NCBI GenBank assembly: GCA_021371795.1
Contig: JAJFVK010000003.1
Span: 1 to 64,000 of the forward strand
Origin: Planctomycetaceae bacterium
GTDB taxonomy: Bacteria > Planctomycetota > Phycisphaerae > Sedimentisphaerales > UBA12454
Direction of reading: 5' to 3'
DNA: 64,000 nucleotides
In this document: in pieces, positions 39,849 to 48,612 of the stretch
Layout of the letters: each line of letters begins with the position of its first letter
Position numbering within the stretch: the first letter of the stretch is position 1
The notes under the pieces: model-generated
The model's input: the letters and a program-made list of their open reading frames with translations, nothing else
Databases searched by the model: none
What the model was told of the DNA's origin: nothing
Position numbers and translations under genes: made by a program

Positions 39849-40640
39849 TTATCTTAAATGTTGTGGGAGTTCGATGCCGTAATTTCCATACATTCTTTGC
39901 AGCACTCTTTTTTGCAGATACTGAATTTTCGGCGACGACCATTCATTGTATCGTTTGTAAAGTATTTCAAGATTTATTAATCTTCTTTGCTTGTTCGAGC
40001 CGGTTTGAGAAATGTCATCGATTTTTTCGTGGAACTCCGATGTTATTTTCGCGATGTGCGCGAAATCAAACCAATGTGAAAGGCGAATCCACAAGTCGTG
40101 GTCTTCGTGCGTCGCCAGCGATTCGTCGAAATAACCGGTTTTGTCGAAACATGCCTTTTCGTGCATTATAGACTGAATGGCGATGTAGCTTGCGACCAGA
40201 AAATAATCACGATTGAAATCCTGCGATTGAAAAATTTCTTTGGAGATAGTAATGTATTTGTCGCCTTGCTTTTCCTGCAGGATGCGATATGAGTCGGTAT
40301 ATGCGACTTTGTATTCGGATGTTTGCAGAAAATTTGTCAGCGTCTCAATGTGTTCGGGATAAATTATATCATCATCATCAAGGTATGTAATGTATTTTCC
40401 CTCTGTGCAGGAAATAGCGGTATTGCGGGCAGCAGCGGGACCCTTGCTGTTTTGACAAACGTATTTTATCTCAAGTTTTTTTGACGCGGTGTCGATTATG
40501 TGTCGAACTTCACAGCCCCCATCGTTGACCACAATAACTTCCAAATCTTTGTACGTCTGTGTGGCGATACTATTTAACGCCCGTGCCAGAGTGTCCGGCC
40601 GGTTGTGAGTCGGAATAATTATTGAAACTGCTTTTGTCAT
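39849..40640 (-). CDS. Glycosyltransferase family 2
   Basis: This 263-residue GT2-type inverting transferase has the nucleotide-sugar fold: VSIIIPTHNRPDTLARALNS, LEVIVVNDGG, GPAAARNTAIS, and the DxD metal motif in ITYLDDDDIIYPEHIETL. The acceptor-side region includes THEDHDLWIRLSHW. It overlaps the upstream GT4 gene by 4 bp and belongs to the fliK/GT4/GT2 operon. It may extend the sugar attached by the GT41 enzymes; this is inference from context. Confidence 0.88.
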   Translation of the reverse strand: MTKAVSIIIPTHNRPDTLARALNSIATQTYKDLEVIVVNDGGCEVRHIIDTASKKLEIKYVCQNSKGPAAARNTAISCTEGKYITYLDDDDIIYPEHIETLTNFLQTSEYKVAYTDSYRILQEKQGDKYITISKEIFQSQDFNRDYFLVASYIAIQSIMHEKACFDKTGYFDESLATHEDHDLWIRLSHWFDFAHIAKITSEFHEKIDDISQTGSNKQRRLINLEILYKRYNEWSSPKIQYLQKRVLQRMYGNYGIELPQHLR

Positions 40641-42283
40641 TCAGATATTTTAATGAGGTTGTACTTGAGCATCCACAAAATATAATACATCGCAATCGCA
40701 TCAGAGATATCAGCGTTTTCTTTTAAAACTTTAATAAATTGCGAAACGGCTATAGTCCGGCTGTAAATTATCTTAAGGGCTGTTATAACAAGATTTGGAA
40801 TAATAACGCTTGCACTGACGTCAGAATACGCAAGAGGTGGTTTGCCTGAAATAAGTATTTCACGGCCGTATATACTTATGGAAATTTTACAGTCTTCCGA
40901 AACCATCTCTGACGGATAATGCGAAAATACCTTCCAGTAATCAAGTTCAAACGGATTTTCTCTCTTGTCAATTTCGCCTTTATAACTTTTTGCTTCCTTG
41001 GACAACTCATCCCATAAACAGCAGTATTGGCGGATAACGTGCGGCCATAAATATTGCCGCAGCGCCTTTGCCCTTGCTCTTTTGCCCATCGCATCACATT
41101 TTTCAGGATTGTCGAGCAGGTTCTGCAGCGTCTCGAATATTTTTTCCTGGTCAACGGCGACAGACTGGCTAAGCATCAGTTGCAGCGTGGCGAAATTCAT
41201 AATTTCTGAAACGCCGTGGAGATGGCCTGTTATGTTTGCCCAATACGTCGGGATTTTTATGCCTGTCAGGTTCTGGTCAACTATTTCCGAATAGCCATCG
41301 AAATCTGAAACGACGACGGCACATTCGTGAGCCATCGCCTCGACTACGGAAATGCCGAAAGTCTCCTGGAAATTATCGACCGGAGAAGCATAAACATTAG
41401 CCGCTCTGTAAAGATGAGTTTTTAAATTGTTCTCAAAATTAAGAAACAATTTCGTATTGGCCTCAAGCTCGTATTCGGCTAAAAGACTATTAAGGAATTG
41501 CTGTGCCTGTTTGTCGCATCCGCCGGCAATCATAAGATTAATTTTTTTGTCCGCGTTCTTTTTTATGAGTCGTCTGACAGTATTCAAAAACGGAATTATG
41601 TCCATTTTGTTGTCGGTTTCGATTCTGCCGAGAATGAGAATCGCGAACGCGTCTTCGTCAATGCCGAGCAGTTTTCTGCTTTCGCTGCGTTTTGGGATGT
41701 CTCTGAATTTATCGTCAATGCCAAGAGGAATAATATCCAGCCTGCCGTTGTATTTCACATTTTTTTGTTCGAAATTATTTTCCGCAGCCATAAACAATTT
41801 CTGCATAACTTTTTTGCCGCAGTTACTTGTGCAGACAATCGAATCGAACGGCATCACAGGTGCAGCGCAGACTTTGAGCGCGTGATACGTTGCTTCTTTT
41901 GCGTTTAATGAGTGCGTAACGCCTGTTATGGGGAAGAGACTTTTAGCGTAAAGGTTGCGGATGTGAGCAAAGCCGGGATAAAAAAAGCCCCAGCCGCCAA
42001 GATGAAAAACATCGTATTTTTTTTTCTCTAATGAATTTTTTAACGATGAGATATGGTAAATTTTGATTCTGTCTTTGTTATTCTGACTTATGTATTCATC
42101 TTTAAAAATTCTATCCTGCGTCAATCGGCAATTAGCGTACGTAGGGCAAAAGATGTGATATTCGTTAAAGTCGGAAAATTTGAACAGGGCATTAAAGAAT
42201 TCATAATTCGCCACGAGCCTGCCGATTTTGAAAGAAGACTCTGACGTTTCTATAAACGGCTGAACTGTACCAAAAACTTTCAT
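40637..42283 (-). CDS. Glycosyltransferase family 4-type protein
   Basis: This ~548-residue protein has a GT4-like C-terminal fold. It shows AILILGRIETDNKMDIIPFL (start of the donor-binding domain), INLMIAGGCDKQAQQFLNS, YRAANVYASPVDNFQETFGI, then SVVEAMAHECAVVVSDFDGY (the E-x7-E motif of GT4 enzymes) and SEIVDQNLTGIKIP. A C-terminal extension of ~120 residues (SCKIS... helix-rich, to the end) is not part of the standard fold. ATG 42283 is chosen over a TTG 24 nt upstream. It begins 26 nt after the fliK stop, so it is probably cotranscribed with it. Confidence 0.85.
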   Translation of the reverse strand: MKVFGTVQPFIETSESSFKIGRLVANYEFFNALFKFSDFNEYHIFCPTYANCRLTQDRIFKDEYISQNNKDRIKIYHISSLKNSLEKKKYDVFHLGGWGFFYPGFAHIRNLYAKSLFPITGVTHSLNAKEATYHALKVCAAPVMPFDSIVCTSNCGKKVMQKLFMAAENNFEQKNVKYNGRLDIIPLGIDDKFRDIPKRSESRKLLGIDEDAFAILILGRIETDNKMDIIPFLNTVRRLIKKNADKKINLMIAGGCDKQAQQFLNSLLAEYELEANTKLFLNFENNLKTHLYRAANVYASPVDNFQETFGISVVEAMAHECAVVVSDFDGYSEIVDQNLTGIKIPTYWANITGHLHGVSEIMNFATLQLMLSQSVAVDQEKIFETLQNLLDNPEKCDAMGKRARAKALRQYLWPHVIRQYCCLWDELSKEAKSYKGEIDKRENPFELDYWKVFSHYPSEMVSEDCKISISIYGREILISGKPPLAYSDVSASVIIPNLVITALKIIYSRTIAVSQFIKVLKENADISDAIAMYYILWMLKYNLIKISE

Positions 42284-42309
42284 TGCCGTATTATAATCCT
42301 TTTTCAACG

Positions 42310-43956
42310 CTATACCAGCATATTTACCGAATCTTCACTATAGTGCATATCCGGTGTGGAATACGGGTTATAACTTTCTGTGCCTTTGGACCCCCACCGA
42401 CTGTAGATGTTCCCGCCGGTGTTGTTTTGCTGGTTGGATGAATTTTGCTGCCAAGACCAGTTGTTTTGTCCCGCTGATGAATGATCTTTCATATCCTGAT
42501 GCTCCTGCTGGTTAGCCAAAACAACTTCTATTTTCTTTATGTCAACTCCGCCATCCTTGAGATTCTGAATTATTTCAGGAAGCGATTGCTGAATTTCATA
42601 TCTTGTGTGCGGTTTATCGACTGAAAGTACGCCGGTAAGACCTGTGCTGTCTTCTGTAAATTTTATCTCGACTTTGCCAAGCTCCGGAGGATTGAGCTGA
42701 ATAACAATTTCCCTGTTATCCGCGCTTAATGAAGATTGGATATTGTACTGAATCTGGCCGGCAACGCTTGTCGTCGAATCGGCGTTGTTTAGTTTGTGAG
42801 TGTTTTCAGCGACCGAAGATGTTTTGAAAATTTGTGAATCATCTGTAACCAAAGATTGCAGGCTTGTCAGTATTGAGTCGCTGTTGTTTGAATCCGATGT
42901 CTTGGCCTCAATAGTGCTGTCCTGTATATCCGGCGACTGCTGCGAGGAGTTTTTATCCGGCTCGACGGATTTTACAGAGAAATCGTCTGGGCTGAATTTG
43001 TCATCGCTGACTGAATCGGAAGATATGGAATTCGTATTATTGTTTTTCGCACTGTCCGGAATCGTGTTTTGAATCTCGCTTAAAATGTCCTTCAGTGTAG
43101 TATCTGATTCGACATCAATATTAATATCGCTATCACTATCGTCCTTTGAATCTATTTCACCGCTGAAAGCCTGCTGATTTTGAACGGTAGCTGCAACAAC
43201 CGGAATTTCAAGTTCCGGCATTTCCACATTTGTCAAATCCTGACTGCCTGCCAGTTCTTCGATGGTAAGCTGTGGTTTTGTGTCTTCGCTTTCTTCAGTT
43301 TGAGTTTGGTCGGAAATATCGGTCAGATTTTCAACTGCGGTTGATGTTAGTTCTATTTCGTTTTTATTTTCGCTTTCGCAGACTGCGGTTTCATCAGTTA
43401 CCGCTGTTTGCAGATTGTCTGAAATTATTTCGCTAATCGACTGTTCAGTTGCTTGCGTTTGCTCATCAGTCGGAGCAGCAATTTCCTGAATGTTCGTTTT
43501 TGAAACTGTTTGGGAAACGGCCGGGGTTTGAACAATATCGGCTGTTATTCGGACAGAATCGTCTGTCGTTGCGAGTTGTTCTTCCGGAACTACATCTGTG
43601 TTGGTATCGATATTGATATTTTGGGCAACGGGAATGGCCAGCAATTCCTGTGGTACAGCAGAATTTTCTGTGTTTTCTGTATTCTCGTCTTTTTCCTGCT
43701 GATTATCATCCGCGTCATTTTTTTTGGATGTTTTTTTCGGCTCTGTTTTCTTCGCCAAGGTTGCACTGAAATCATTAGCCGATTCATCGACCGATTTTTT
43801 CTGTGCCAAAGCTTGAGTGCTGCCGTCCAGTTCAGATGCGAAAGGTGATGATTTGTCTTCGGCCTGGCCGGCGGTTTGCGTTTTTTTGGAAGCTGCAGAC
43901 TGCTTGGCCGCTGTGCCGGTGTTCGCGAACAAATTGTTAGCTAAAGATATAGTCAT
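42310..43956 (-). CDS. fliK: Flagellar hook-length control protein FliK
   Basis: This ~548-residue protein has a long, acidic, low-complexity N-terminal part (Asp, Glu, Ser, Thr, Gln-rich, residues ~15-400). The Flg_hook/FliK C-terminal domain follows: REIVIQLNPPELGKVEIKF, TGLTGVLSVDKPHTRYEIQQ, SLPEIIQNLKDGGVDIKKIE and VVLANQQ. FliK measures hook length and triggers the export switch through FlhB. The ATG at 43956 lies only 3 nt after the predicted sigma-54 transcript start (43959). A TTG 18 nt upstream would fall in the promoter itself. It is followed in the same direction by two glycosyltransferase genes. Confidence 0.85.
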   Translation of the reverse strand: MTISLANNLFANTGTAAKQSAASKKTQTAGQAEDKSSPFASELDGSTQALAQKKSVDESANDFSATLAKKTEPKKTSKKNDADDNQQEKDENTENTENSAVPQELLAIPVAQNINIDTNTDVVPEEQLATTDDSVRITADIVQTPAVSQTVSKTNIQEIAAPTDEQTQATEQSISEIISDNLQTAVTDETAVCESENKNEIELTSTAVENLTDISDQTQTEESEDTKPQLTIEELAGSQDLTNVEMPELEIPVVAATVQNQQAFSGEIDSKDDSDSDINIDVESDTTLKDILSEIQNTIPDSAKNNNTNSISSDSVSDDKFSPDDFSVKSVEPDKNSSQQSPDIQDSTIEAKTSDSNNSDSILTSLQSLVTDDSQIFKTSSVAENTHKLNNADSTTSVAGQIQYNIQSSLSADNREIVIQLNPPELGKVEIKFTEDSTGLTGVLSVDKPHTRYEIQQSLPEIIQNLKDGGVDIKKIEVVLANQQEHQDMKDHSSAGQNNWSWQQNSSNQQNNTGGNIYSRWGSKGTESYNPYSTPDMHYSEDSVNMLV

Positions 43957-43969
43957 ACACCCGATATTT

Positions 43970-43985
43970 AGCAATTAATGTGCCA
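43970..43985 (-). promoter_or_regulatory. Sigma-54 promoter of fliK
   Basis: Minus strand: TGGCAC (43985-43980), ATTAA, TTGCT (43974-43970). The match to the -24/-12 consensus is complete. The predicted +1 is about 43959, so the mRNA would be nearly leaderless. Confidence 0.88.
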
Positions 43986-44229
43986 GAATTGTCTTTTAAT
44001 AACATTGTATTGTAAGGTGTTGAATAATAACGACTTATATTTGTAGAAAAATATATATAAATTTTAAAAAATTAGATATCAGGTGTTAAACGGCAAAGAT
44101 GTCGCTATGGATAGGAAAAATCTTCCGGTTCGCACCGCAAACAGACACAAAAAATGAGTGTATAAGATTCGGACAGTGTTAAGACATCCTGGGGGGGTGG
44201 GGTGAATAAGGGAAGTGGGTTTTTGGTGT
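43986..44229. other. Control region between divergent fliK and flgB operons
   Basis: There is no gene here. It is bounded by two sigma-54 promoters facing outward. It contains an AT-rich, bendable stretch (about 44045-44080, 'aaaaatatatataaatttta') and a G7 run near 44190. Space is sufficient for activator-binding sites and DNA looping. Confidence 0.5.
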
Positions 44230-44246
44230 AAAAAGGCGGTTTTTGC
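44230..44246 (+). promoter_or_regulatory. Candidate upstream activator motif of flgB
   Basis: AAAAAGGCGGTTTTTGC. Its centre lies 37 bp upstream of the -24 GG of the flgB sigma-54 promoter. A very similar motif has almost the same spacing at fliO (53593-53610). Confidence 0.45.
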
Positions 44247-44272
44247 GATGAGCAAACCATCTTTTTGCTACT

Positions 44273-44288
44273 TGGCACAATTATTGCT
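44273..44288 (+). promoter_or_regulatory. Sigma-54 promoter of the flgB operon
   Basis: TGGCAC (44273-44278), AATTA, TTGCT (44284-44288). The predicted +1 is near 44299, 38 nt before the flgB ATG. Confidence 0.88.
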
Positions 44289-44336
44289 CCGTTGAACTTA
44301 AAATAGTCTGTTTATAGTCTGTTTATGGAATAGTAT

Positions 44337-44699
44337 ATGTCAAAAATAAATGAAATATTCGATGTAATCGGGGCCGGCATTAACGCTGAAGCCCTGCGTC
44401 AGAAGACTATTGCCAACAATGTCGCTAATCTTCAAACGCCGGGCTATCGCAGATTAGATGTCAAATTTCAGGATGTTTTGGCGAAAGCCCTTGAATCAAA
44501 AGATGAAAATATCGATTTGAACGAGGTTTCGCCGGAGGTTTTTCAGGCGAATGAAACGCCGGTGAAATCCAACGGCAACGATGTGAATCTCGAAATGGAA
44601 GTCGGTCAGATGGTAAAAAACAGCCTTCGTTACAAGGCACTCGTGATGATGCTTGATAAAAAATACCAGCAAATCGACCAGGCAATGAATGTAACGTAG
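44337..44699 (+). CDS. flgB: Flagellar basal-body rod protein FlgB
   Basis: This 120-residue proximal rod subunit begins with helix-forming EIFDVIGAGINAEALRQKTI and the rod signature ANNVANLQTPGYRRLDVKFQ, then the C-terminal helix GQMVKNSLRYKALVMMLDKK. Length is typical (about 120-140). It is the first gene of the large plus-strand flagellar operon, 21 bp before flgC. Transcription begins at the sigma-54 site 50 nt upstream. Confidence 0.93.
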   Translation: MSKINEIFDVIGAGINAEALRQKTIANNVANLQTPGYRRLDVKFQDVLAKALESKDENIDLNEVSPEVFQANETPVKSNGNDVNLEMEVGQMVKNSLRYKALVMMLDKKYQQIDQAMNVT

Positions 44700-44720
44700 T
44701 TAGACTGAAAGGCGAAACAA

Positions 44721-45122
44721 ATGAGTGTTAATTCAATAGGCCCGATAGATATAGCGATTTCCGGTATGCGGGCGCAGGGCAAAAATATTGAAGTGCTCTC
44801 CTCGAACGTCGCCAACGCTCAATCTACCGATGACGGCAGCGGTCAGCCTTATCGCAGGCTCGAAACAATGCTCAAAACGGACAACGACGGTCTGGACGGC
44901 GTAACAATGGAAGATATTGTCGGCGATATGTCGGAGTTTCCGACCGTTTTCAAGCCGGGACATCCGAACGCAGATGAAAGCGGCTATGTAAAAATGCCGA
45001 ACGTTGACCTGCCGAAGGAAATGATGAATTTGAATCTCGCGGCAAGGGCTTATCAGGCCAATACCGCTGTTTTAAAACGTTATCAGGCGATGGTCGAAAC
45101 AACGCTTGAATTATTAAGATGA
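44721..45122 (+). CDS. flgC: Flagellar basal-body rod protein FlgC
   Basis: This 133-residue rod protein starts IDIAISGMRAQGKNIEVLSS and has the rod motif SNVANAQSTDDG, plus the C-terminal FlgC pattern LPKEMMNLNLAARAYQANTA and VLKRYQAMVETTLELLR. It sits between flgB and fliE, the usual order. Spacing is short (21 and 8 bp). Confidence 0.95.
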   Translation: MSVNSIGPIDIAISGMRAQGKNIEVLSSNVANAQSTDDGSGQPYRRLETMLKTDNDGLDGVTMEDIVGDMSEFPTVFKPGHPNADESGYVKMPNVDLPKEMMNLNLAARAYQANTAVLKRYQAMVETTLELLR

Positions 45123-45130
45123 GGTGAAAA

Positions 45131-45445
45131 ATGATAAATTTTAATCCTAACGTAAGTTCCTCAATGCCGGTTGGAATGGGTTCCGGCGGTCAGGCAAGCG
45201 CCAAGCCGCAGGGAAATTCCGATTTTGCCGACGCAATCAATGCCGTCGAGAAAAATATATCCAAAGTCGATGACGCGCAGCATTCTTCCGACGTGTCGAT
45301 ACAGGATTTATTGACCGGCAAAAACGAGGACATCAATATGGTAGTAACCGAAGTGGCAAAAGCGGATATGAGCTTCAAACTTCTTGTCGGCGTCAGGAAC
45401 AAATTGATTGAGGCCTACAAACAAACAATGAATATGCCAATATAG
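45131..45445 (+). CDS. fliE: Flagellar hook-basal body protein FliE
   Basis: This 104-residue protein joins the MS ring to the rod. The C-terminal FliE pattern is clear: DLLTGKNEDINMVVTEVAKA, DMSFKLLVGVRNKLIEAYKQ, TMNMPI. The N-terminus is Gly/Ser-rich and short. It is 8 bp after flgC and 39 bp before fliF. Confidence 0.93.
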   Translation: MINFNPNVSSSMPVGMGSGGQASAKPQGNSDFADAINAVEKNISKVDDAQHSSDVSIQDLLTGKNEDINMVVTEVAKADMSFKLLVGVRNKLIEAYKQTMNMPI

Positions 45446-45484
45446 TCGGGAAGATTTCAAGACTTGCATTGACGAAAGGTTTAA

Positions 45485-46984
45485 ATGGACTTTTTCCAGA
45501 AGTTAAGAGTGATATGGCAGAATGTAAGCTTCGTGCAGAGAGTACTGCTCCTGTCGATAGCTATCGCATTTGTGCTCGTCAGCGTGGTTTTGACACATTG
45601 GGCACGCACGCCTGATTTTACCGTGTTATATTCAGGTTTGGATGCAGAAGAAGCGTCCAAAATCGTTGAGAAGATTGCCGAGAAGGGCATCTCGTACAAC
45701 CTCGCAAACGGCGGCACAACGATATACGCACCGAAAGCAAACATCGCGCAGCTCCGCCTTGATATGGCAAAAGACGGTCTCCCGCAGGGCGGTCAAAAAG
45801 GTTACGGAATATTCGATGACGAGAAAATCGGTATCAGCCCATTCGTGCAGAATGTAAATCTCAACCGCGCCCTTCAGGATGAACTTGCAAAAAGCATACA
45901 AATGATTGACGGCGTTGTTCACGTAAGAGTGCACATTGTAACGCCCGAACACAACGTATTCAACGCATCGGCAATGCAGCCCAGCGCATCTGTCGTTCTG
46001 CGATTGAGAGCGGGTTATAAATTGAGCAACGTAAATGTCGCGGCGATAACACACCTTGTCGCCGGCAGCGTCGAAGGACTTAAAGCCGAAAGCATTACAA
46101 TCGTTGACAGTCAGGGAAGACTGCTGTCAACAGACTCCGGCAGTGCCATCAGCGCGGGCGTTGGAACAGTTGTCGATTACAGGGAAAGAGTCGAACAGAG
46201 TCTGTCGGGCAAAGTTGAAGAAATGCTTGCGACAGTTCTCGGACACGGCAGAGCTTCGGTAAAAGTCAGCGTAGATTTGGATATGAACAGTACAAGTCTT
46301 ACAACAAAATCCTACGATGCGACCGGCGTGACTGTAAAAGAAGAGATTACGGAAAAATCCAAAACAGCTCCCGCTGCCGCAAGCGCTGAAGGCGCACCGG
46401 TTGCCGCGGGCGGTAAGGAAACCGACAACACGATTACTACCAATAAACTTTTCGGCGAAAAAACTCAAACGGTAAACGAACTGCCCGGCACGATAAAATC
46501 AATTTCTGTCGCGGCGTTCGTGGATTTGTACCCGTCTGACCCAAATAACAAAGAATTAATTATACCCGAAGCCAGCGTGATGGAGATTATTAAAAACGCG
46601 ATTGGTATTAAAGACGATTCAGCAATCAAAGTTGTAAACGCCAGATTTTATAAGCCGGTGATAGCGGCAGTCGAAGAGCCGAAAAAACTCGACCTCGTCG
46701 CGATAGCCGGTCAGGCGTCGCTTGGCATTATGGCGATTTGTGCACTGGTGGTCTTAAAGATGTTCAGCGGAGCAAATAAAAAGGCCGGCGCTGCGGTCGC
46801 CGCTGTGGCTCAAATGCCTGCGGGAATGCAGCTTCCCGGCGGCGGGGCGGCAGGTATGCTTCCGGCTTCGGTTGAAATCAATGACCCATCAATGCTGCGA
46901 AAGCAGATTGCAAATAGCTTAAGAAGCAACCCTGAACAGGCAAAACAATTATTCTCAAGCTGGATTGAAGAAAAAGCGAACTAA
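45485..46984 (+). CDS. fliF: Flagellar MS-ring protein FliF
   Basis: This 499-residue MS-ring subunit in the inner membrane has a first transmembrane helix (VLLLSIAIAFVLVSVVLTHW). The ring-building motifs are FTVLYSGLDAEEASKIVEKI, GLPQGGQKGYGIFDDEKIGI and RALQDELAKSIQMIDGVVHV. A second helix (ASLGIMAICALVVLKMF) is near residue 415. The FliG-binding C-terminal tail (NSLRSNPEQAKQLFSSWIEE) is intact. The internal Ala/Pro/Gly-rich region (about residues 300-320) is low in complexity. Length is slightly short for the family (about 520-570). Confidence 0.95.
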   Translation: MDFFQKLRVIWQNVSFVQRVLLLSIAIAFVLVSVVLTHWARTPDFTVLYSGLDAEEASKIVEKIAEKGISYNLANGGTTIYAPKANIAQLRLDMAKDGLPQGGQKGYGIFDDEKIGISPFVQNVNLNRALQDELAKSIQMIDGVVHVRVHIVTPEHNVFNASAMQPSASVVLRLRAGYKLSNVNVAAITHLVAGSVEGLKAESITIVDSQGRLLSTDSGSAISAGVGTVVDYRERVEQSLSGKVEEMLATVLGHGRASVKVSVDLDMNSTSLTTKSYDATGVTVKEEITEKSKTAPAAASAEGAPVAAGGKETDNTITTNKLFGEKTQTVNELPGTIKSISVAAFVDLYPSDPNNKELIIPEASVMEIIKNAIGIKDDSAIKVVNARFYKPVIAAVEEPKKLDLVAIAGQASLGIMAICALVVLKMFSGANKKAGAAVAAVAQMPAGMQLPGGGAAGMLPASVEINDPSMLRKQIANSLRSNPEQAKQLFSSWIEEKAN

Positions 46985-47034
46985 ATAAAAATAAAATATC
47001 AGAAATAAAATTTTTGTATGATCAAAATAAATAA

Positions 47035-48075
47035 ATGGCACTGACAGGAAAACAAAAAGCAGCGATGTTGCTGATGAGTCTCGACCCGACTACGGCCGCT
47101 GAACTACTAAAAGGCGTAAGGCCTGAAACAGTTCAGGAATTAGCCGTTGAGCTGGCATTTCTCGAGGCTTCCGGTATGCGCGACAGCAAGCAAAGCGTTG
47201 AGGTTGTTTCGCAATTCTGTCAGTCGATTGCACCGGTTCAAACTTCGCCGTTTAAAAAATTTCTCGGAACTCTGCTAACAAGCTCGGTTGGCATGGAGAA
47301 AGCCAAACAGATACAGGAACAGATAGACGAACTGCTTGACAAACGCGACCCGTTTAAGACCATCCGTGCGGCAAAGTCACGTAAATTGGCCGATATTTTA
47401 TCTGTCGAACATCCGCAGGCGGTCGCGATTGTTCTTTCCGAACTGCCTGCGAAGAAGAGTTCTGAAGTGCTGGCATTAATAGACGAGAAAATCAGACTTG
47501 GAGCTATAAGCGGAATGAGCGGCGCGGTACTTGTAAACGCCGAGGCCAAAAAAAGAATCGCTGAAATAATAAGTAAGAAACTTGAAACTCGTGCCGCAGC
47601 GCCGGGAGCGCCATCGGCAGCAGCAGGGACAGGTGCAGAGGAAGGCGAAGAAGAGGGAGAGGCCGAACATCCTTTAAGAAAAACAGCGATGGTCATACGA
47701 AACCTCGCCAAAGAGATTCGCGACGGCCTTATGGCGGCTCTTCAGGAAAAAGACCCCGAAGCCGCTGAAAAAGTCAACGAACTGATGGTTGTCTGGGGAG
47801 ATATGATGATAATAACCGACAGGTCGATGCAGGAGGCTTTGAAAGGTGTAGAGCCGAGTAAATTAGCGATTGCGTTAAGTAAAGCTGAAGAACAGCACAT
47901 CAAAAAGATTAAAGCTAATATTTCCGAACGTGCTGCGGCGTCAATCGATGAAGAGGCTTCTCTTATGACACCTCCCAAGAAAGAGGAAATCATCAAAGCA
48001 AGAGAGGAACTCGTGGACGTGTGGCGGGATATGAACAAAAAAGGCACGCTGAATTTTATAGAAGAGGCAGAATAA
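47035..48075 (+). CDS. fliG: Flagellar motor switch protein FliG
   Basis: This 346-residue C-ring protein links MS ring and stator torque. The N-terminal domain starts LTGKQKAAMLLMSLDPTTAA. The middle domain has the EHPQ motif (residues 125-128, SVEHPQAVAIVLSELPAKK). The C-terminal torque domain has VNELMVVWGDMMIITDRSMQ, KGVEPSKLAIALSKAE and NISERAAASI. A linker of Ala/Gly/Glu (residues ~185-215) is longer than usual. It follows fliF by 50 bp and precedes fliH by 4 bp. Confidence 0.92.
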   Translation: MALTGKQKAAMLLMSLDPTTAAELLKGVRPETVQELAVELAFLEASGMRDSKQSVEVVSQFCQSIAPVQTSPFKKFLGTLLTSSVGMEKAKQIQEQIDELLDKRDPFKTIRAAKSRKLADILSVEHPQAVAIVLSELPAKKSSEVLALIDEKIRLGAISGMSGAVLVNAEAKKRIAEIISKKLETRAAAPGAPSAAAGTGAEEGEEEGEAEHPLRKTAMVIRNLAKEIRDGLMAALQEKDPEAAEKVNELMVVWGDMMIITDRSMQEALKGVEPSKLAIALSKAEEQHIKKIKANISERAAASIDEEASLMTPPKKEEIIKAREELVDVWRDMNKKGTLNFIEEAE

Positions 48076-48079
48076 CACG

Positions 48080-48610
48080 ATGGCGACTGTATTGCTAAAA
48101 CTTGCCAGGCCTGTCAAATCCATAAGGGTTTGCGATGCTTCAGCCGCTGCGCTTAACGCCGAACAGATTACACTGATGGAAGATTTAAAAAAGCAGAAAA
48201 TTCTTTATCAGCAGGCTTGCCGGACGGTTCAGGCAATATCCGATAATTTCAAAGAAAATTACGAAACAATATTCGCTCAAAGAAATGAAGAAATCGCCAG
48301 GCTGTCGGTAGAAATCGCGCGTAAGGTTTTGATGCAGGCAGTGAAAGACGGCGATTATGAAATCGAAAACGTAATAAAGGAAATACTTCAAAACGCGCCG
48401 TCGCAGCACGAGTTGGTTGTGCATCTGAATCCGAAAGATTTGGCCGCTATTCAGCAAATCGGGACAGAAGCGTTCGCCGATGTTGCGTTTGTGCCGGACA
48501 ATAATATAGGACAGGCAGAATGTGTTCTCGAAAGTCCCAAGGGAATTATTAAATCCTTAATCGACGAACATCTCGAACAGATTGAAAGGGCGCTTACAAG
48601 AGCAGGTTAA
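48080..48610 (+). CDS. fliH: Flagellar assembly protein FliH
   Basis: This 176-residue protein regulates the FliI ATPase and links it to the export gate. The helical part (ALNAEQITLMEDLKKQKILY) and the ATPase-binding C-terminal pattern (IARKVLMQAVKDGDYEIENV; VVHLNPKDLAAIQQIG; GQAECVLESPKGIIKSLIDE) fit FliH, V-type subunit E-like. It is at the standard place between fliG and fliI. Confidence 0.87.
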   Translation: MATVLLKLARPVKSIRVCDASAAALNAEQITLMEDLKKQKILYQQACRTVQAISDNFKENYETIFAQRNEEIARLSVEIARKVLMQAVKDGDYEIENVIKEILQNAPSQHELVVHLNPKDLAAIQQIGTEAFADVAFVPDNNIGQAECVLESPKGIIKSLIDEHLEQIERALTRAG

Positions 48611-48612
48611 TT

